DNA of 27,600 nt from Pseudonocardiales bacterium. Its GTDB lineage: Bacteria > Actinomycetota > Actinomycetes > Mycobacteriales > Jatrophihabitantaceae. The notes beneath the pieces are model-generated. The model was not told the DNA's origin. It ran no database searches and saw only the letters and a list, made by a program, of their open reading frames with translations. Shown piece by piece: positions 15,574 through 22,851 of the stretch. The stretch lies in assembly GCA_025465405.1 (NCBI GenBank), contig JAODNL010000122.1, positions 1 through 27,600 on the forward strand, in the 5' to 3' direction. Made by a program: the position numbers and the translations under genes. How positions within the stretch are numbered: position 1 is the first letter of the stretch; the number at the start of each line of letters is the position of its first letter.

Positions 15574-15579
15574 ATACGC
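15574..15579 (+). promoter_or_regulatory. Candidate -10 box (TACGCT) for the B12-binding protein gene
   Basis: TACGCT lies 7 nt before the GTG at 15587, and no ribosome binding site is present. This arrangement fits a leaderless mRNA. No -35 was recognised. Confidence 0.3.
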
Positions 15580-15586
15580 TCGGCCC

Positions 15587-15994
15587 GTGCCAGAACGCAT
15601 CCGAATTGTTATCGCCAAGCCCGGCTTGGACGGCCACGACCGTGGCGCCAAGGTCATCGCGCGAGCGCTGCGGGACGCCGGGATGGAGGTGGTCTATACC
15701 GGCCTGCACCAGACGCCGGAGCAGATCGTCCAGACGGTCATCCAAGAGGATGCGGACGCGGTCGGGCTGTCCGTCCTGTCCGGGGCGCACATGACGCTGT
15801 TCGCGAGGACCCTCGAGCTGCTCGAGCAGCAGGGCGTCTCCGACGTCGTGGTCTTCGGGGGCGGCATTATTCCCGGCCCTGACATCCCGGATCTGGAGCG
15901 GTCCGGAGTCGCCAAGATCTTCACGCCCGGCGCCACCATGGACGAAATCGTGGAGTGGGTCCGGGCCAACGTGGGGGCTCGGCACGTCGCGTGA
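15587..15994 (+). CDS. Stand-alone cobalamin (B12)-binding domain protein, methylmalonyl-CoA mutase C-terminal type
   Basis: The 135 residues are a single B12-binding Rossmann-like domain. The signature DxHxxG is at Asp15-His17-Gly20 (GLDGHDRGAK), SxL at 62-64 (LSVLSGAH), and the glycine-rich GGGIIPGPDI follows near residue 95. This equals the C-terminal domain of acyl-CoA mutases. In split enzymes it pairs with a separate catalytic TIM-barrel subunit, which is not in this window. It lies directly upstream of sucCD, which make or use succinyl-CoA, the product of methylmalonyl-CoA mutase, so a role in that pathway is plausible. The GTG start at 15587 gives the standard family length; the open frame reaches 15494 with a proline-rich, non-conserved lead. 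Confidence 0.85.
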   Translation: MPERIRIVIAKPGLDGHDRGAKVIARALRDAGMEVVYTGLHQTPEQIVQTVIQEDADAVGLSVLSGAHMTLFARTLELLEQQGVSDVVVFGGGIIPGPDIPDLERSGVAKIFTPGATMDEIVEWVRANVGARHVA

Positions 15995-16087
15995 ATCGAG
16001 TCTCACGGCGCGCTCCTGCCCGCCTTCGTGGACTTAGGCTGCGATAAGGCTCGTTGCCTGCAAACCCGCGAGAACGGACGTATCAGC

Positions 16088-17257
16088 GTGGATCTGTTCG
16101 AGTTCCAAGCAAAGCAATTGTTCCAGAAGTACGGCGTGCCGGTCAGCCTCGGTGAGGTCGCGACGACACCCGCCGAGGCCAAGGCCGTGGCCGAGCGCAT
16201 CGGCGGCGTCACGGTCGTCAAGGCGCAGGTGAAGATCGGCGGCCGCGGCAAGGCCGGCGGCGTGAAGGTTGCCAAGACCCCCGAGGACGTGCAGGCGGCG
16301 GCGGACGCGATCCTCGGAATGGACATCAAGGGGCACACCGTGCACCGGGTGCTGGTGGATCCGGGTGCGCAGATCGATCAGGAGTACTACGTCTCCTACC
16401 TGCTCGACCGTGCGAACCGGACGTTCCTCGCGATGGCGTCCTATGAGGGCGGAATGGAGATCGAGCAGCTGGCTGTCGAGCGGCCGGACGCACTCGCGAA
16501 GGTACCGGTCGACCCGCTGACCGGCGTCGACGAGGCGAAGGCGCGCGAGATCACCGCGGCCGGGAAGTTCCCCGCCGAGGTGGCCGACAAGGTCGCCGAC
16601 GTGCTGGTCCGGCTGTGGGATGCCTTCGTCGGCTCCGACGCCACGCTGGTCGAGGTCAACCCGCTCGCCAAGGTCGCGTCCGGTGACGTGCTCGCGCTCG
16701 ACGGCAAGGTCACGCTCGACGACAACGCGAACTTCCGCCAGCCCGGCAACGCGGATCTCGTGGACGTCGCGTCGGCCGACCCGCTCGAGCAGAAGGCCGA
16801 GGAGAAGCACCTCAACTACGTCAAGCTCGACGGCGAGGTCGGCATCATCGGCAACGGTGCGGGCCTGGTCATGTCGACGCTCGACGTGGTTGCCTACGCC
16901 GGCGAGAAGCACGGTGGCGTGAAGCCAGCCAACTTCCTCGACATCGGCGGCGGTGCTTCGGCAGAAGTGATGGCCAACGGCCTGGACATCATCCTGAACG
17001 ACCCGGCCGTGCGCTCGGTGTTCGTCAACGTCTTTGGTGGGATCACGGCCTGTGACGCCGTCGCGAACGGCATCGTGGGCGCGCTGGACCTGCTCGGCGG
17101 CGAAGCCAGCAAGCCGCTCGTCGTGCGGCTGGACGGCAACAACGTGATCGAGGGGCGGCGCATCCTGACCGAGCGGGCCCATCCACTCGTCACCCTCGTA
17201 GACACCATGGACGCCGCGGCCGACAAGGCCGCTGAGCTCGCGAATGCGGGGAAGTGA
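16088..17257 (+). CDS. sucC: Succinyl-CoA synthetase beta subunit (ADP-forming)
   Basis: SucC and SucD interconvert succinyl-CoA and succinate with formation of ATP/GTP in the TCA cycle. The 389 residues are of standard length. The ATP-grasp domain starts with the usual MDLFEFQAKQLF, here from GTG 16088, followed by KAQVKIGGRGKAGGVK and LVEVNPLA. The C-terminal ligase-CoA domain has GIIGNGAGLVMSTLD and FLDIGGGA..VFVNVFGGITACD. The open frame continues upstream to 16028 but homologues start at VDLFE. A GAACGGA stretch about 10 nt upstream is a weak ribosome binding site. sucD follows after 4 nt, so the subunits are co-translated. Confidence 0.97.
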   Translation: MDLFEFQAKQLFQKYGVPVSLGEVATTPAEAKAVAERIGGVTVVKAQVKIGGRGKAGGVKVAKTPEDVQAAADAILGMDIKGHTVHRVLVDPGAQIDQEYYVSYLLDRANRTFLAMASYEGGMEIEQLAVERPDALAKVPVDPLTGVDEAKAREITAAGKFPAEVADKVADVLVRLWDAFVGSDATLVEVNPLAKVASGDVLALDGKVTLDDNANFRQPGNADLVDVASADPLEQKAEEKHLNYVKLDGEVGIIGNGAGLVMSTLDVVAYAGEKHGGVKPANFLDIGGGASAEVMANGLDIILNDPAVRSVFVNVFGGITACDAVANGIVGALDLLGGEASKPLVVRLDGNNVIEGRRILTERAHPLVTLVDTMDAAADKAAELANAGK

Positions 17258-17261
17258 CGCA

Positions 17262-18173
17262 GTGGCCATCTTTCTGAACGAAAACTCCAAGATCATCGTG
17301 CAGGGCATGACCGGCTCGGAAGGCATGAAGCACACCCGCCGGATGCTCGCCTCAGGAGCGCAGGTCGTCGGCGGGGTGAACGCGCGCAAGGCAGGCACGA
17401 AGGTCGACGTCGACGGGGTGTCGCTGCCGGTGTTCGCCACGGTGGCCGAGGCCATGGGTGAGACCGACGCGAACGTGACCGTGGGCTTCGTGCCGCCGGC
17501 GTTCACGAAGGACTCGGTGATCGAAGCGGTCGACGCGGAGATCCCGCTCGCGGTTGTGATCACCGAGGGAATCCCCGTGCACGACACCGCGGCCTTCTGG
17601 GCTTACGCGCAACGCAAGACCGTGGCCGTCGACGGCCGTGACGTTGCGGCCACCCGCATCGTCGGGCCGAACTGTCCCGGCCTGATCAGCCCGGGCAAGT
17701 CGAATGCCGGCATCATCCCGGCTGATATCACGAAGGCCGGCCGCATCGGTCTGGTGTCGAAGTCGGGAACGTTGACCTATCAGATGATGTACGAGCTTCG
17801 TGACTTCGGTTTCTCGACGTGTGTCGGCATCGGCGGCGACCCGATCATCGGAACGACACATATCGACTGCCTCGAGGCTTTTCAGGACGATCCGGAAACT
17901 GATGCGATCGTGATGATCGGCGAAATCGGCGGCGACGCCGAGGAGCGCGCGGCCGCCTACATCAAGGAGCACGTCACTAAGCCGGTCGTCGGTTACGTCG
18001 CGGGATTCACCGCGCCCGAAGGCAAGACGATGGGTCACGCGGGTGCGATCGTGTCCGGATCCTCGGGGACTGCGCAAGGGAAGAAGGAAGCGCTCGAGGC
18101 CGCGGGAGTGAAGGTAGGCAAGACGCCGAGTGAGACCGCGAGGCTGATGCGCGACATCATCGCCGGTTCCTGA
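17262..18173 (+). CDS. sucD: Succinyl-CoA synthetase alpha subunit
   Basis: This is the 303-residue partner of SucC. It has an N-terminal CoA-binding domain (MAIFLNENSKIIVQGMTGSEG; VGPNCPGLISPGKSNAGI) and a C-terminal domain with the active-site phosphohistidine His259 in GHAGAIVSG. GLVSKSGTLTYQ and IGGDPIIGTTH are conserved segments. The start is GTG 17262, matching the conserved N-terminus, with GGGGAAG at the end of sucC as ribosome binding site. An ATG at 17244 would add six unconserved residues. The last codons end in DIIAGS, and an inverted repeat about 50 nt after the stop may end the transcript. Confidence 0.97.
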   Translation: MAIFLNENSKIIVQGMTGSEGMKHTRRMLASGAQVVGGVNARKAGTKVDVDGVSLPVFATVAEAMGETDANVTVGFVPPAFTKDSVIEAVDAEIPLAVVITEGIPVHDTAAFWAYAQRKTVAVDGRDVAATRIVGPNCPGLISPGKSNAGIIPADITKAGRIGLVSKSGTLTYQMMYELRDFGFSTCVGIGGDPIIGTTHIDCLEAFQDDPETDAIVMIGEIGGDAEERAAAYIKEHVTKPVVGYVAGFTAPEGKTMGHAGAIVSGSSGTAQGKKEALEAAGVKVGKTPSETARLMRDIIAGS

Positions 18174-18317
18174 ATTTTCCGACGGCCCGCGAGATTCTCG
18201 TATCACCGCGGCTCCGAGGCGCCTCCTGCAGATCGCGCGTGTTTGTAGTTCTCAGGAGGCGCGCTTAGGTCTAGCTTTCTCCTGAGAGGTCCCGAGGAAC
18301 CTGACGAGGAGAACGCC
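18174..18317 (+). promoter_or_regulatory. Structured leader with mutually exclusive helices before the proline-rich membrane gene
   Basis: Four segments can pair in a chain. A gcgcctcctg (18219-18228) pairs perfectly with caggaggcgc (18253-18262). B tctcaggag (18250-18258), overlapping the previous arm, pairs perfectly with C ctcctgaga (18279-18287). C also contains ttctcct (18277-18283), which pairs perfectly with aggagaa (18307-18313), the ribosome binding site of the next gene. So A:B would free C to mask the ribosome binding site, and B:C would expose it. A simpler reading is that A:B is just the sucCD terminator. TAGCTT at 18272-18277 could be a -10 box, which would exclude A and B from the message. 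Confidence 0.45.
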
Positions 18318-19106
18318 ATGACGTTCCAACCGCCACCGCCCCCGCCTCCACCGGGAGGGCCGATGCCGCCCCCTCCGGCCGGCCAGCCCTACGGTTCAGG
18401 CCAGCCATACGGCGCCCAGCCACCCGGCCAGCAGTGGGGCGCCCCGCCGCCGGCACCGGGCTACCCGCCACCGGGCTACCAGCCACCCGCGCCGGGCTAT
18501 CGCCAGCCGGGCGCCGGATTCGACCCGAAGACCGTCAACCCGCTCGACTGGGGCATTCTCGCCGCCGGCCTGCTGGCGTTCATCTTCTCGTTCGTGAGCT
18601 ATTACAGCCTCAAGCCGAAGGCGGCGCTGTGCAGCGTCGGCGGATGCGGCTCGGTCACCACCAGCGCGTGGCACGGTTTCTTCGGCTGGTTCGCCATGCT
18701 GCTCGCTCTCATCGGTTCCGCCGCGGTGGCGATCTCGCTATTTGCTCCTCACGTGAAGCTTCCGGCGCCGGCGCGTCTCATCGGCCTCGGGGCGTATGCG
18801 CTGGCGACACTGTGTGTAATTCTGGCGATCTTCATTGTTCCGCGGACGTATAACGGCGTCTCCCTGCCGTCGTCGCTCGTGGACACCGGACACGGTTTCG
18901 GGTTCTGGATAAGCCTGATCGTGATCGTGGGGGGCCTCGTGCTCTCGCTGATGCGCTTCCAGCAGACCGGTGGCCAGCTGCCCGGTGCGCTCGCCAAGAT
19001 GCCGAACATCGGCGGGCACCGATCCGGCGGGCCGCCGCCGCCTCCTCCGGGCTACGGGCCGCCCACGCCGCCTCCGCCTCCGGGCTACGGGCCGCCCACG
19101 CCCTAG
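18318..19106 (+). CDS. Proline-rich tetraspan membrane protein of unknown function
   Basis: This is a 262-residue protein that I do not recognise as a named family. About 70 N-terminal residues are Pro/Gly/Gln/Tyr-rich (QPPPPPPPPGGP, PGYPPPGYQPPAPGY) and probably cytoplasmic. Four hydrophobic helices follow near 75-95, 118-140, 150-172 and 188-208. A cysteine pair in CSVGGCGS lies in the first extracytoplasmic loop. The tail repeats PPPPPGYGPPT twice. The ATG at 18318 has a good GAGGAG ribosome binding site 6 nt upstream. It occupies the position of the mycobacterial proline-rich membrane gene between sucD and perM, but sequence similarity is not evident. Such tails often carry protein-protein contacts. 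Translation of the proline runs may need EF-P. Confidence 0.85.
   Translation: MTFQPPPPPPPPGGPMPPPPAGQPYGSGQPYGAQPPGQQWGAPPPAPGYPPPGYQPPAPGYRQPGAGFDPKTVNPLDWGILAAGLLAFIFSFVSYYSLKPKAALCSVGGCGSVTTSAWHGFFGWFAMLLALIGSAAVAISLFAPHVKLPAPARLIGLGAYALATLCVILAIFIVPRTYNGVSLPSSLVDTGHGFGFWISLIVIVGGLVLSLMRFQQTGGQLPGALAKMPNIGGHRSGGPPPPPPGYGPPTPPPPPGYGPPTP
19044..19102 (+). repeat. Tandem coding repeat in the proline-rich tail
   Basis: A 26 nt core beginning cctccgggctacggg is identical at 19044-19069 and 19077-19102, giving a 33 nt period and the repeated peptide PPPPPGYGPPT. Exact nucleotide identity, including third positions, suggests recent duplication or slippage. Confidence 0.75.
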
Positions 19107-19118
19107 CTGCAACTCCTA

Positions 19119-19155
19119 CCGGTGCCGGCTTCGCTTAGAGCGAGGCCGGCACCGG
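19119..19155 (+). terminator. Strong intrinsic-type terminator hairpin
   Basis: A 17-bp stem with one G-U pair (outer arms ccggtgccggc/gccggcaccgg, inner tcgct/agcga) closes on the triloop tag, starting 12 nt after the stop codon of the proline-rich membrane gene. Only a short T-poor tail (cgtgtctggg) follows, as is common in high-GC actinobacteria. It separates that gene from the perM-purNH operon. Confidence 0.75.
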
Positions 19156-19199
19156 CGTGTCTGGGATGAATCCCGGCCCCGGTTTGCCAGCCTGGGGGA

Positions 19200-20510
19200 A
19201 TGCCCGCGGCCCGTTCGGACGACCCGGCACGTCGCAGCGTCGTGCCCGAGGCGGCCGGACGCTCGTTGTGGCTCGCGGCGATGTGGACGGGCGTCGGCGC
19301 GGCCATCGTGTGCGCCACCCTGGCCATCGTCGCCGTGGCGATCTGCTGGCTGCCGGTCTCAGGCGCGTCGGGGCACTCGATCTCCGCGATCCGCGCCGGC
19401 CTGCTGACCTTTCTCGCCGCGACGCACGGCGGGATCACCGTCGACGGCGTGTCCGCACAGTTCGTGCCGCTCGGGCTCACCGTGATCGTCGGGATGACCG
19501 CGTGGCGCGCCGGCTGCGGGCTCGCCGACGCGGCCGGATCCCTGGACGAGACGGATCCGGCCCGGCTCGCCATGGCAGCCGGCGTCCAGGCCGCGAGCTT
19601 CACCGTCGCCTGTCTGGTTGCGGTGCCGTTCGCCACCCTGGGTACCAGCAGCGCGCCATTCGTCGGCGTCGGGATCGCCGCGGCGACGCTGTTCGCAGTC
19701 ACCGGAGGAACCGCGTTCGCGCGGTCCTCGGGGCTCGCCCCGTGGATCGCGGGCCGCCTGCCGCCTGCCGCCGCTTCGGCGCCGCGCCTGGCTGCCGCGG
19801 GACTGCTCGTGTACCTCGTGATGAGTGCCGTGCTCGTGTGCGGTTCCCTTGCTGTGCACGGCGCGCGCGTCGAGGCGCTGTCGCGTGAGGTCGGCGGCGG
19901 ATGGGGCGGCGTGCCCGTGCTGCTGCTCGGCCTGCTGAGCGCGCCGAACGCATTGATCGGGGGCGCGAGCTACCTTGCCGGACCGGGCTTCGCGGTCGGT
20001 GCGGGGACGACGGTCAGCCCGTTCTCGACCGCGCACGGCGTGGTTCCCGCCTTTCCGATCCTCGGCGCGTTGCCGCAGGGGCATGGCGCGACGCCGCTCG
20101 TCTGGTGCCTCGTCGTCGCGACTCCACTCGTGGCCGGGCTGTGCGTCGCGCGGCTCGCCGCGCGCGCCGACGGCTGGCCGGACCGGCTGAAAGCGGTGGG
20201 CGCGGCGGCGTCGCTCGCCGCAGTCGTCATGGCGCTGCTGGCGTGGCAGGGCGGCGGCGCGATCGGATCCGGACGCCTGCACACGATCGGTGCCTCACCC
20301 TGGTTCGTCGGACTGGTGATCGCGGGCGAGCTCGGCGCTGTCGCGACCGCCGCGCTCGTCCTCGTCGCCGCCGGCGGGTGGGTTCGCGGCGTCGCGTCCA
20401 CGCCGAGCTCCGACGGCGGTGACGATCGCGTCGATGCGCGTCCGTTCGTCGTGGTCGCCGCGGGCCGCACGGACGACAAGCCGGACCAGGCGGGCAAGCT
20501 GGCCGGGTAG
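19200..20510 (+). CDS. perM: DUF6350 / PerM-like integral membrane protein
   Basis: The 436 residues contain about nine to ten hydrophobic helices from residue 24 on, with glycine/alanine-rich stretches such as LLGLLSAPNALIGGASYLAGPGFAVGAGTTVSPF, which is characteristic of DUF6350. Its position directly upstream of purN and purH and downstream of sucCD matches PerM (Rv0955) of M. tuberculosis, a membrane protein linked to cell division and persistence. The name rests mainly on this order plus family features. The ATG at 19200 follows GGGGGA too closely for a normal ribosome binding site. CAGCCT six nt upstream could instead support leaderless initiation. purN starts 10 nt after the TAG stop. 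Confidence 0.82.
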   Translation: MPAARSDDPARRSVVPEAAGRSLWLAAMWTGVGAAIVCATLAIVAVAICWLPVSGASGHSISAIRAGLLTFLAATHGGITVDGVSAQFVPLGLTVIVGMTAWRAGCGLADAAGSLDETDPARLAMAAGVQAASFTVACLVAVPFATLGTSSAPFVGVGIAAATLFAVTGGTAFARSSGLAPWIAGRLPPAAASAPRLAAAGLLVYLVMSAVLVCGSLAVHGARVEALSREVGGGWGGVPVLLLGLLSAPNALIGGASYLAGPGFAVGAGTTVSPFSTAHGVVPAFPILGALPQGHGATPLVWCLVVATPLVAGLCVARLAARADGWPDRLKAVGAAASLAAVVMALLAWQGGGAIGSGRLHTIGASPWFVGLVIAGELGAVATAALVLVAAGGWVRGVASTPSSDGGDDRVDARPFVVVAAGRTDDKPDQAGKLAG

Positions 20511-20513
20511 GGT
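20508..20513 (+). promoter_or_regulatory. Candidate -10 box (TAGGGT) overlapping the perM stop, for leaderless purN
   Basis: The TAG stop codon of the DUF6350 gene forms the start of TAGGGT, a TANNNT match placed 7 nt before the purN GTG. There is no ribosome binding site. It could give purNH an internal leaderless promoter. No -35 was identified. Confidence 0.3.
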
Positions 20514-20520
20514 CTTCGGC

Positions 20521-21093
20521 GTGCCAGCCCGTCTCGTCGTTCTCGCGTCGGGCAGCGGCAGCACGCTGCAGGCAATTCTCGATGCCGCCGCCGATCCTGG
20601 CTTCGGCGCAGAGGTCGTCGCCGCGGGAACCGACGTCAAGGATTGCGCGGCGATGGTGCGAGCCGAGGCGGCGGGAGTTCCGACATTTTCCGTGCAGCTG
20701 CGCGACTTCGCCGACCGCCAGGTCTGGAACGATGCGCTGGCCGAGCAGGTCGCGGCCCACCGACCCGATCTCGTGGTGCTTGCCGGATTCATGCGGCTGC
20801 TCGCGCCGAGCGTCGTTCGTCGATTCCGGATCGTCAATACGCACCCGGCACTGCTGCCGGCGTTCCCGGGTGCGCATGCGATCCGCGACGCGCTCGCCGC
20901 TGGACTCGACACCACCGGCGTGACGGTGCATTGGGTCGACGAGGGCGTCGACACCGGGCCGGTGATCACCCAGACCGCGGTCGCGATCGAGCCGGGCGAT
21001 GATGAGGATCGGCTGCGCACACGCATCCAGGCCGTCGAGAAACCCTTGTACGTCAACGCAATTCGCCAGCTTTGCCAGGAGATCCTCGGATGA
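20521..21093 (+). CDS. purN: Phosphoribosylglycinamide formyltransferase (GAR transformylase 1)
   Basis: PurN transfers the formyl group of 10-formyl-THF to GAR, the third step of purine synthesis. The 190 residues show the phosphate-binding LASGSGSTLQAI at 8-19, the catalytic triad Asn106-His108 (IVNTHPALLPAFPG) and Asp144 (EGVDTGPVI). The GTG start at 20521 places the VVLASG strand at the usual distance from the N-terminus; the open frame extends further upstream over the DUF6350 gene in another frame. The stop TGA overlaps the purH ATG by 4 nt (ATGA at 21090-21093), so translation is coupled. folD downstream supplies the 10-formyl-THF. Confidence 0.96.
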   Translation: MPARLVVLASGSGSTLQAILDAAADPGFGAEVVAAGTDVKDCAAMVRAEAAGVPTFSVQLRDFADRQVWNDALAEQVAAHRPDLVVLAGFMRLLAPSVVRRFRIVNTHPALLPAFPGAHAIRDALAAGLDTTGVTVHWVDEGVDTGPVITQTAVAIEPGDDEDRLRTRIQAVEKPLYVNAIRQLCQEILG

Positions 21094-22664
21094 GCAAGAT
21101 CGAAATCAAACGGGCGCTGGTCAGCGTCTACGACAAGGCAGGACTTGACGAGCTCGCGCGCGGGTTGCACGAAGCCGGTGTCGAGATCGTCTCGACCGGG
21201 TCGACTGCCGCCCTGATCCGCGACCTGGGCGTTCCCGTGACTCCGGTCGACGAGGTGACCGGCTTTCCAGAGATCCTCGGTGGGCGGGTCAAGACCCTGC
21301 ACCCGCACGTGCACGCGGGCCTGCTCGCAGACCAGAGCGATCCCCTGCACGTGTCGACGATCAACGAGCTGGGCATCGCTCCGTTCCAGCTGCTGATCGC
21401 GAACCTGTACCCGTTCCGCGAGACGGTCGCGAGTGGCGCGTCCGCCGCCGAGGTCGTCGAGCAGATCGACATCGGCGGCCCCGCGATGGTCCGGGCGAGC
21501 GCGAAGAACCACGGATCCATCGCGGTGGTCGTCGAGCCGGCCCGGTACGCCGACGTGCTCGAGGCGGTGCGTTCGGGCGGTTTCGACCTCGCTGATCGGC
21601 AAAGGCTCGCCCTCGCCGCGTTCCGGCACACGGCCGCTTACGACATCGCGGTGGCCTCCTGGCTGGGTAACGTCGTCACCCCGGACGACGAGGTCGGCGG
21701 ACAGCCGAGCGGCTTTCCCGGCTGGATCGCGTCGTCGTACGAGCGGGCTGCCGTCTTGCGCTACGGCGAGAATCCGCATCAGCGGGCCGCGCTCTACATC
21801 TCGCACGGCGACCAGCCGGCCGGTCTCGCGCAGGCCGAGCAGCTGTCGGGCAAGGAGATGAGCTACAACAACTACGTCGACGCGGATGCCGCGCGCCGAG
21901 CCGCGTTCGACTTCGCCGACCCGTGCGTCGCGATCATCAAGCACGCCAACCCGTGTGGAATCGCGCTGGGTGCAGACATCGCGGAAGCGCACCGCAAGGC
22001 GCACGCCTGCGATCCGGGCAGCGCGTTCGGCGGCGTCATCGCCACGAACCGGCCGGTCAGCGCCGCGATGGCCGGGCAGCTCGCGGAGATCTTCACCGAG
22101 GTGATCGTCGCGCCCGCGTTCGACGACGATGCGCTTACGGAACTGACGAGGAAGAAGAACCTGCGACTGCTCGTCGCCCCAGCGCCGCCGTCCGGCCCTG
22201 GCATCGAGATGCGGGCGGTCAGCGGTGGGCTGCTCGTGCAGACATCGGATCGCATCGACGCACCGGGTGACGATCCGTCTGCCTGGACCCTCGCCGCCGG
22301 TGATCCGGCCGACGACGCGACACTCGCCGACCTCGCGTTCGCCTGGCGTGCGGTGCGCGCGGTGAAGTCCAACGCGATCCTGCTCGCTCACGACCGGGCC
22401 ACCGTCGGCGTCGGCATGGGGCAGGTCAATCGAGTGGATTCCTGCCGGCTCGCGGTCGGGCGGGCGGGCGAGCGGGCGGCCGGGTCGGTCGCGGCCTCGG
22501 ACGCATTCTTCCCGTTCGCCGACGGCCCACAGGTGCTGTTCGAGGCCGGGGTGCGCGCCGTCGTCCAGCCCGGCGGCTCGATCCGCGACGCCGACGTGAT
22601 CGACGCGGCCAAGTCCGCCGGAGTCACCATGTACCTGACCGGCGCCCGTCACTTCGCCCATTGA
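21090..22664 (+). CDS. purH: Bifunctional AICAR formyltransferase / IMP cyclohydrolase
   Basis: PurH performs the last two steps of IMP synthesis. The 524 residues hold the N-terminal MGS-like cyclohydrolase domain (VSVYDKAGL; STGSTAALI; GRVKTLHPHVHAG at 66-77) and the C-terminal formyltransferase domain with LRYGENPHQ, MSYNNYVDADAA and the catalytic Lys284-His285 in IKHANPCG. SVAASDAFFPFADG and GVTMYLTGARHFAH at the end are typical. The ATG at 21090 has a good AGGAG ribosome binding site in the end of purN. An ATG at 21072 lies inside purN and would add unconserved residues. A 188 nt gap with two hairpin repeats separates it from folD. Confidence 0.97.
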   Translation: MSKIEIKRALVSVYDKAGLDELARGLHEAGVEIVSTGSTAALIRDLGVPVTPVDEVTGFPEILGGRVKTLHPHVHAGLLADQSDPLHVSTINELGIAPFQLLIANLYPFRETVASGASAAEVVEQIDIGGPAMVRASAKNHGSIAVVVEPARYADVLEAVRSGGFDLADRQRLALAAFRHTAAYDIAVASWLGNVVTPDDEVGGQPSGFPGWIASSYERAAVLRYGENPHQRAALYISHGDQPAGLAQAEQLSGKEMSYNNYVDADAARRAAFDFADPCVAIIKHANPCGIALGADIAEAHRKAHACDPGSAFGGVIATNRPVSAAMAGQLAEIFTEVIVAPAFDDDALTELTRKKNLRLLVAPAPPSGPGIEMRAVSGGLLVQTSDRIDAPGDDPSAWTLAAGDPADDATLADLAFAWRAVRAVKSNAILLAHDRATVGVGMGQVNRVDSCRLAVGRAGERAAGSVAASDAFFPFADGPQVLFEAGVRAVVQPGGSIRDADVIDAAKSAGVTMYLTGARHFAH

Positions 22665-22686
22665 GGTCGCTGCCCGTCGCTTCTCC

Positions 22687-22738
22687 TTTCCCCGCCTGTG
22701 GCCGGATTCGGGCCTCAAAACGGTCACCAGCGGGGAAA
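22687..22738. repeat. Dispersed hairpin repeat, copy B (52 nt)
   Basis: It differs from copy C at only two of 52 positions, both in the loop region (ctcaaaacgg against ctcgaatcgg). The outer arms pair over about 15 of 18 positions. It starts 22 nt after the purH stop, so it may also act as the purH transcript end. Confidence 0.85.
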
Positions 22739-22759
22739 AGCAGTACGCATCGCGCTTCG

Positions 22760-22811
22760 TTTCCCCGCCTGTGGCCGGATTCGGGCCTCGAATCGGTCAC
22801 CAGCGGGGAAA
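22760..22811. repeat. Dispersed hairpin repeat, copy C (52 nt)
   Basis: This tandem neighbour of copy B has a start-to-start period of 73 nt and 21 nt between copies. The inner arms attcg/cgaat pair perfectly, so almost the whole element can fold as one long imperfect hairpin. It ends 40 nt before the folD start codon. Confidence 0.85.
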
Positions 22812-22851
22812 GGCAGTGGCGAGGCGGGCGCGGCTGGCAGGATGGTCGATC

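Noticed and set aside
20295..22727. An 810-codon open frame on the minus strand opposite perM, purN and purH
   Set aside because: It is antisense to well-supported purN and purH and has the Arg/His/Gly/Asp-rich composition of a shadow frame in high-GC DNA, with no recognisable domain.
22687..22811. CRISPR-like repeat pair
   Set aside because: Only two units in tandem, the repeat is longer than the 21 nt between copies, a third copy lies elsewhere, and no cas gene is present.
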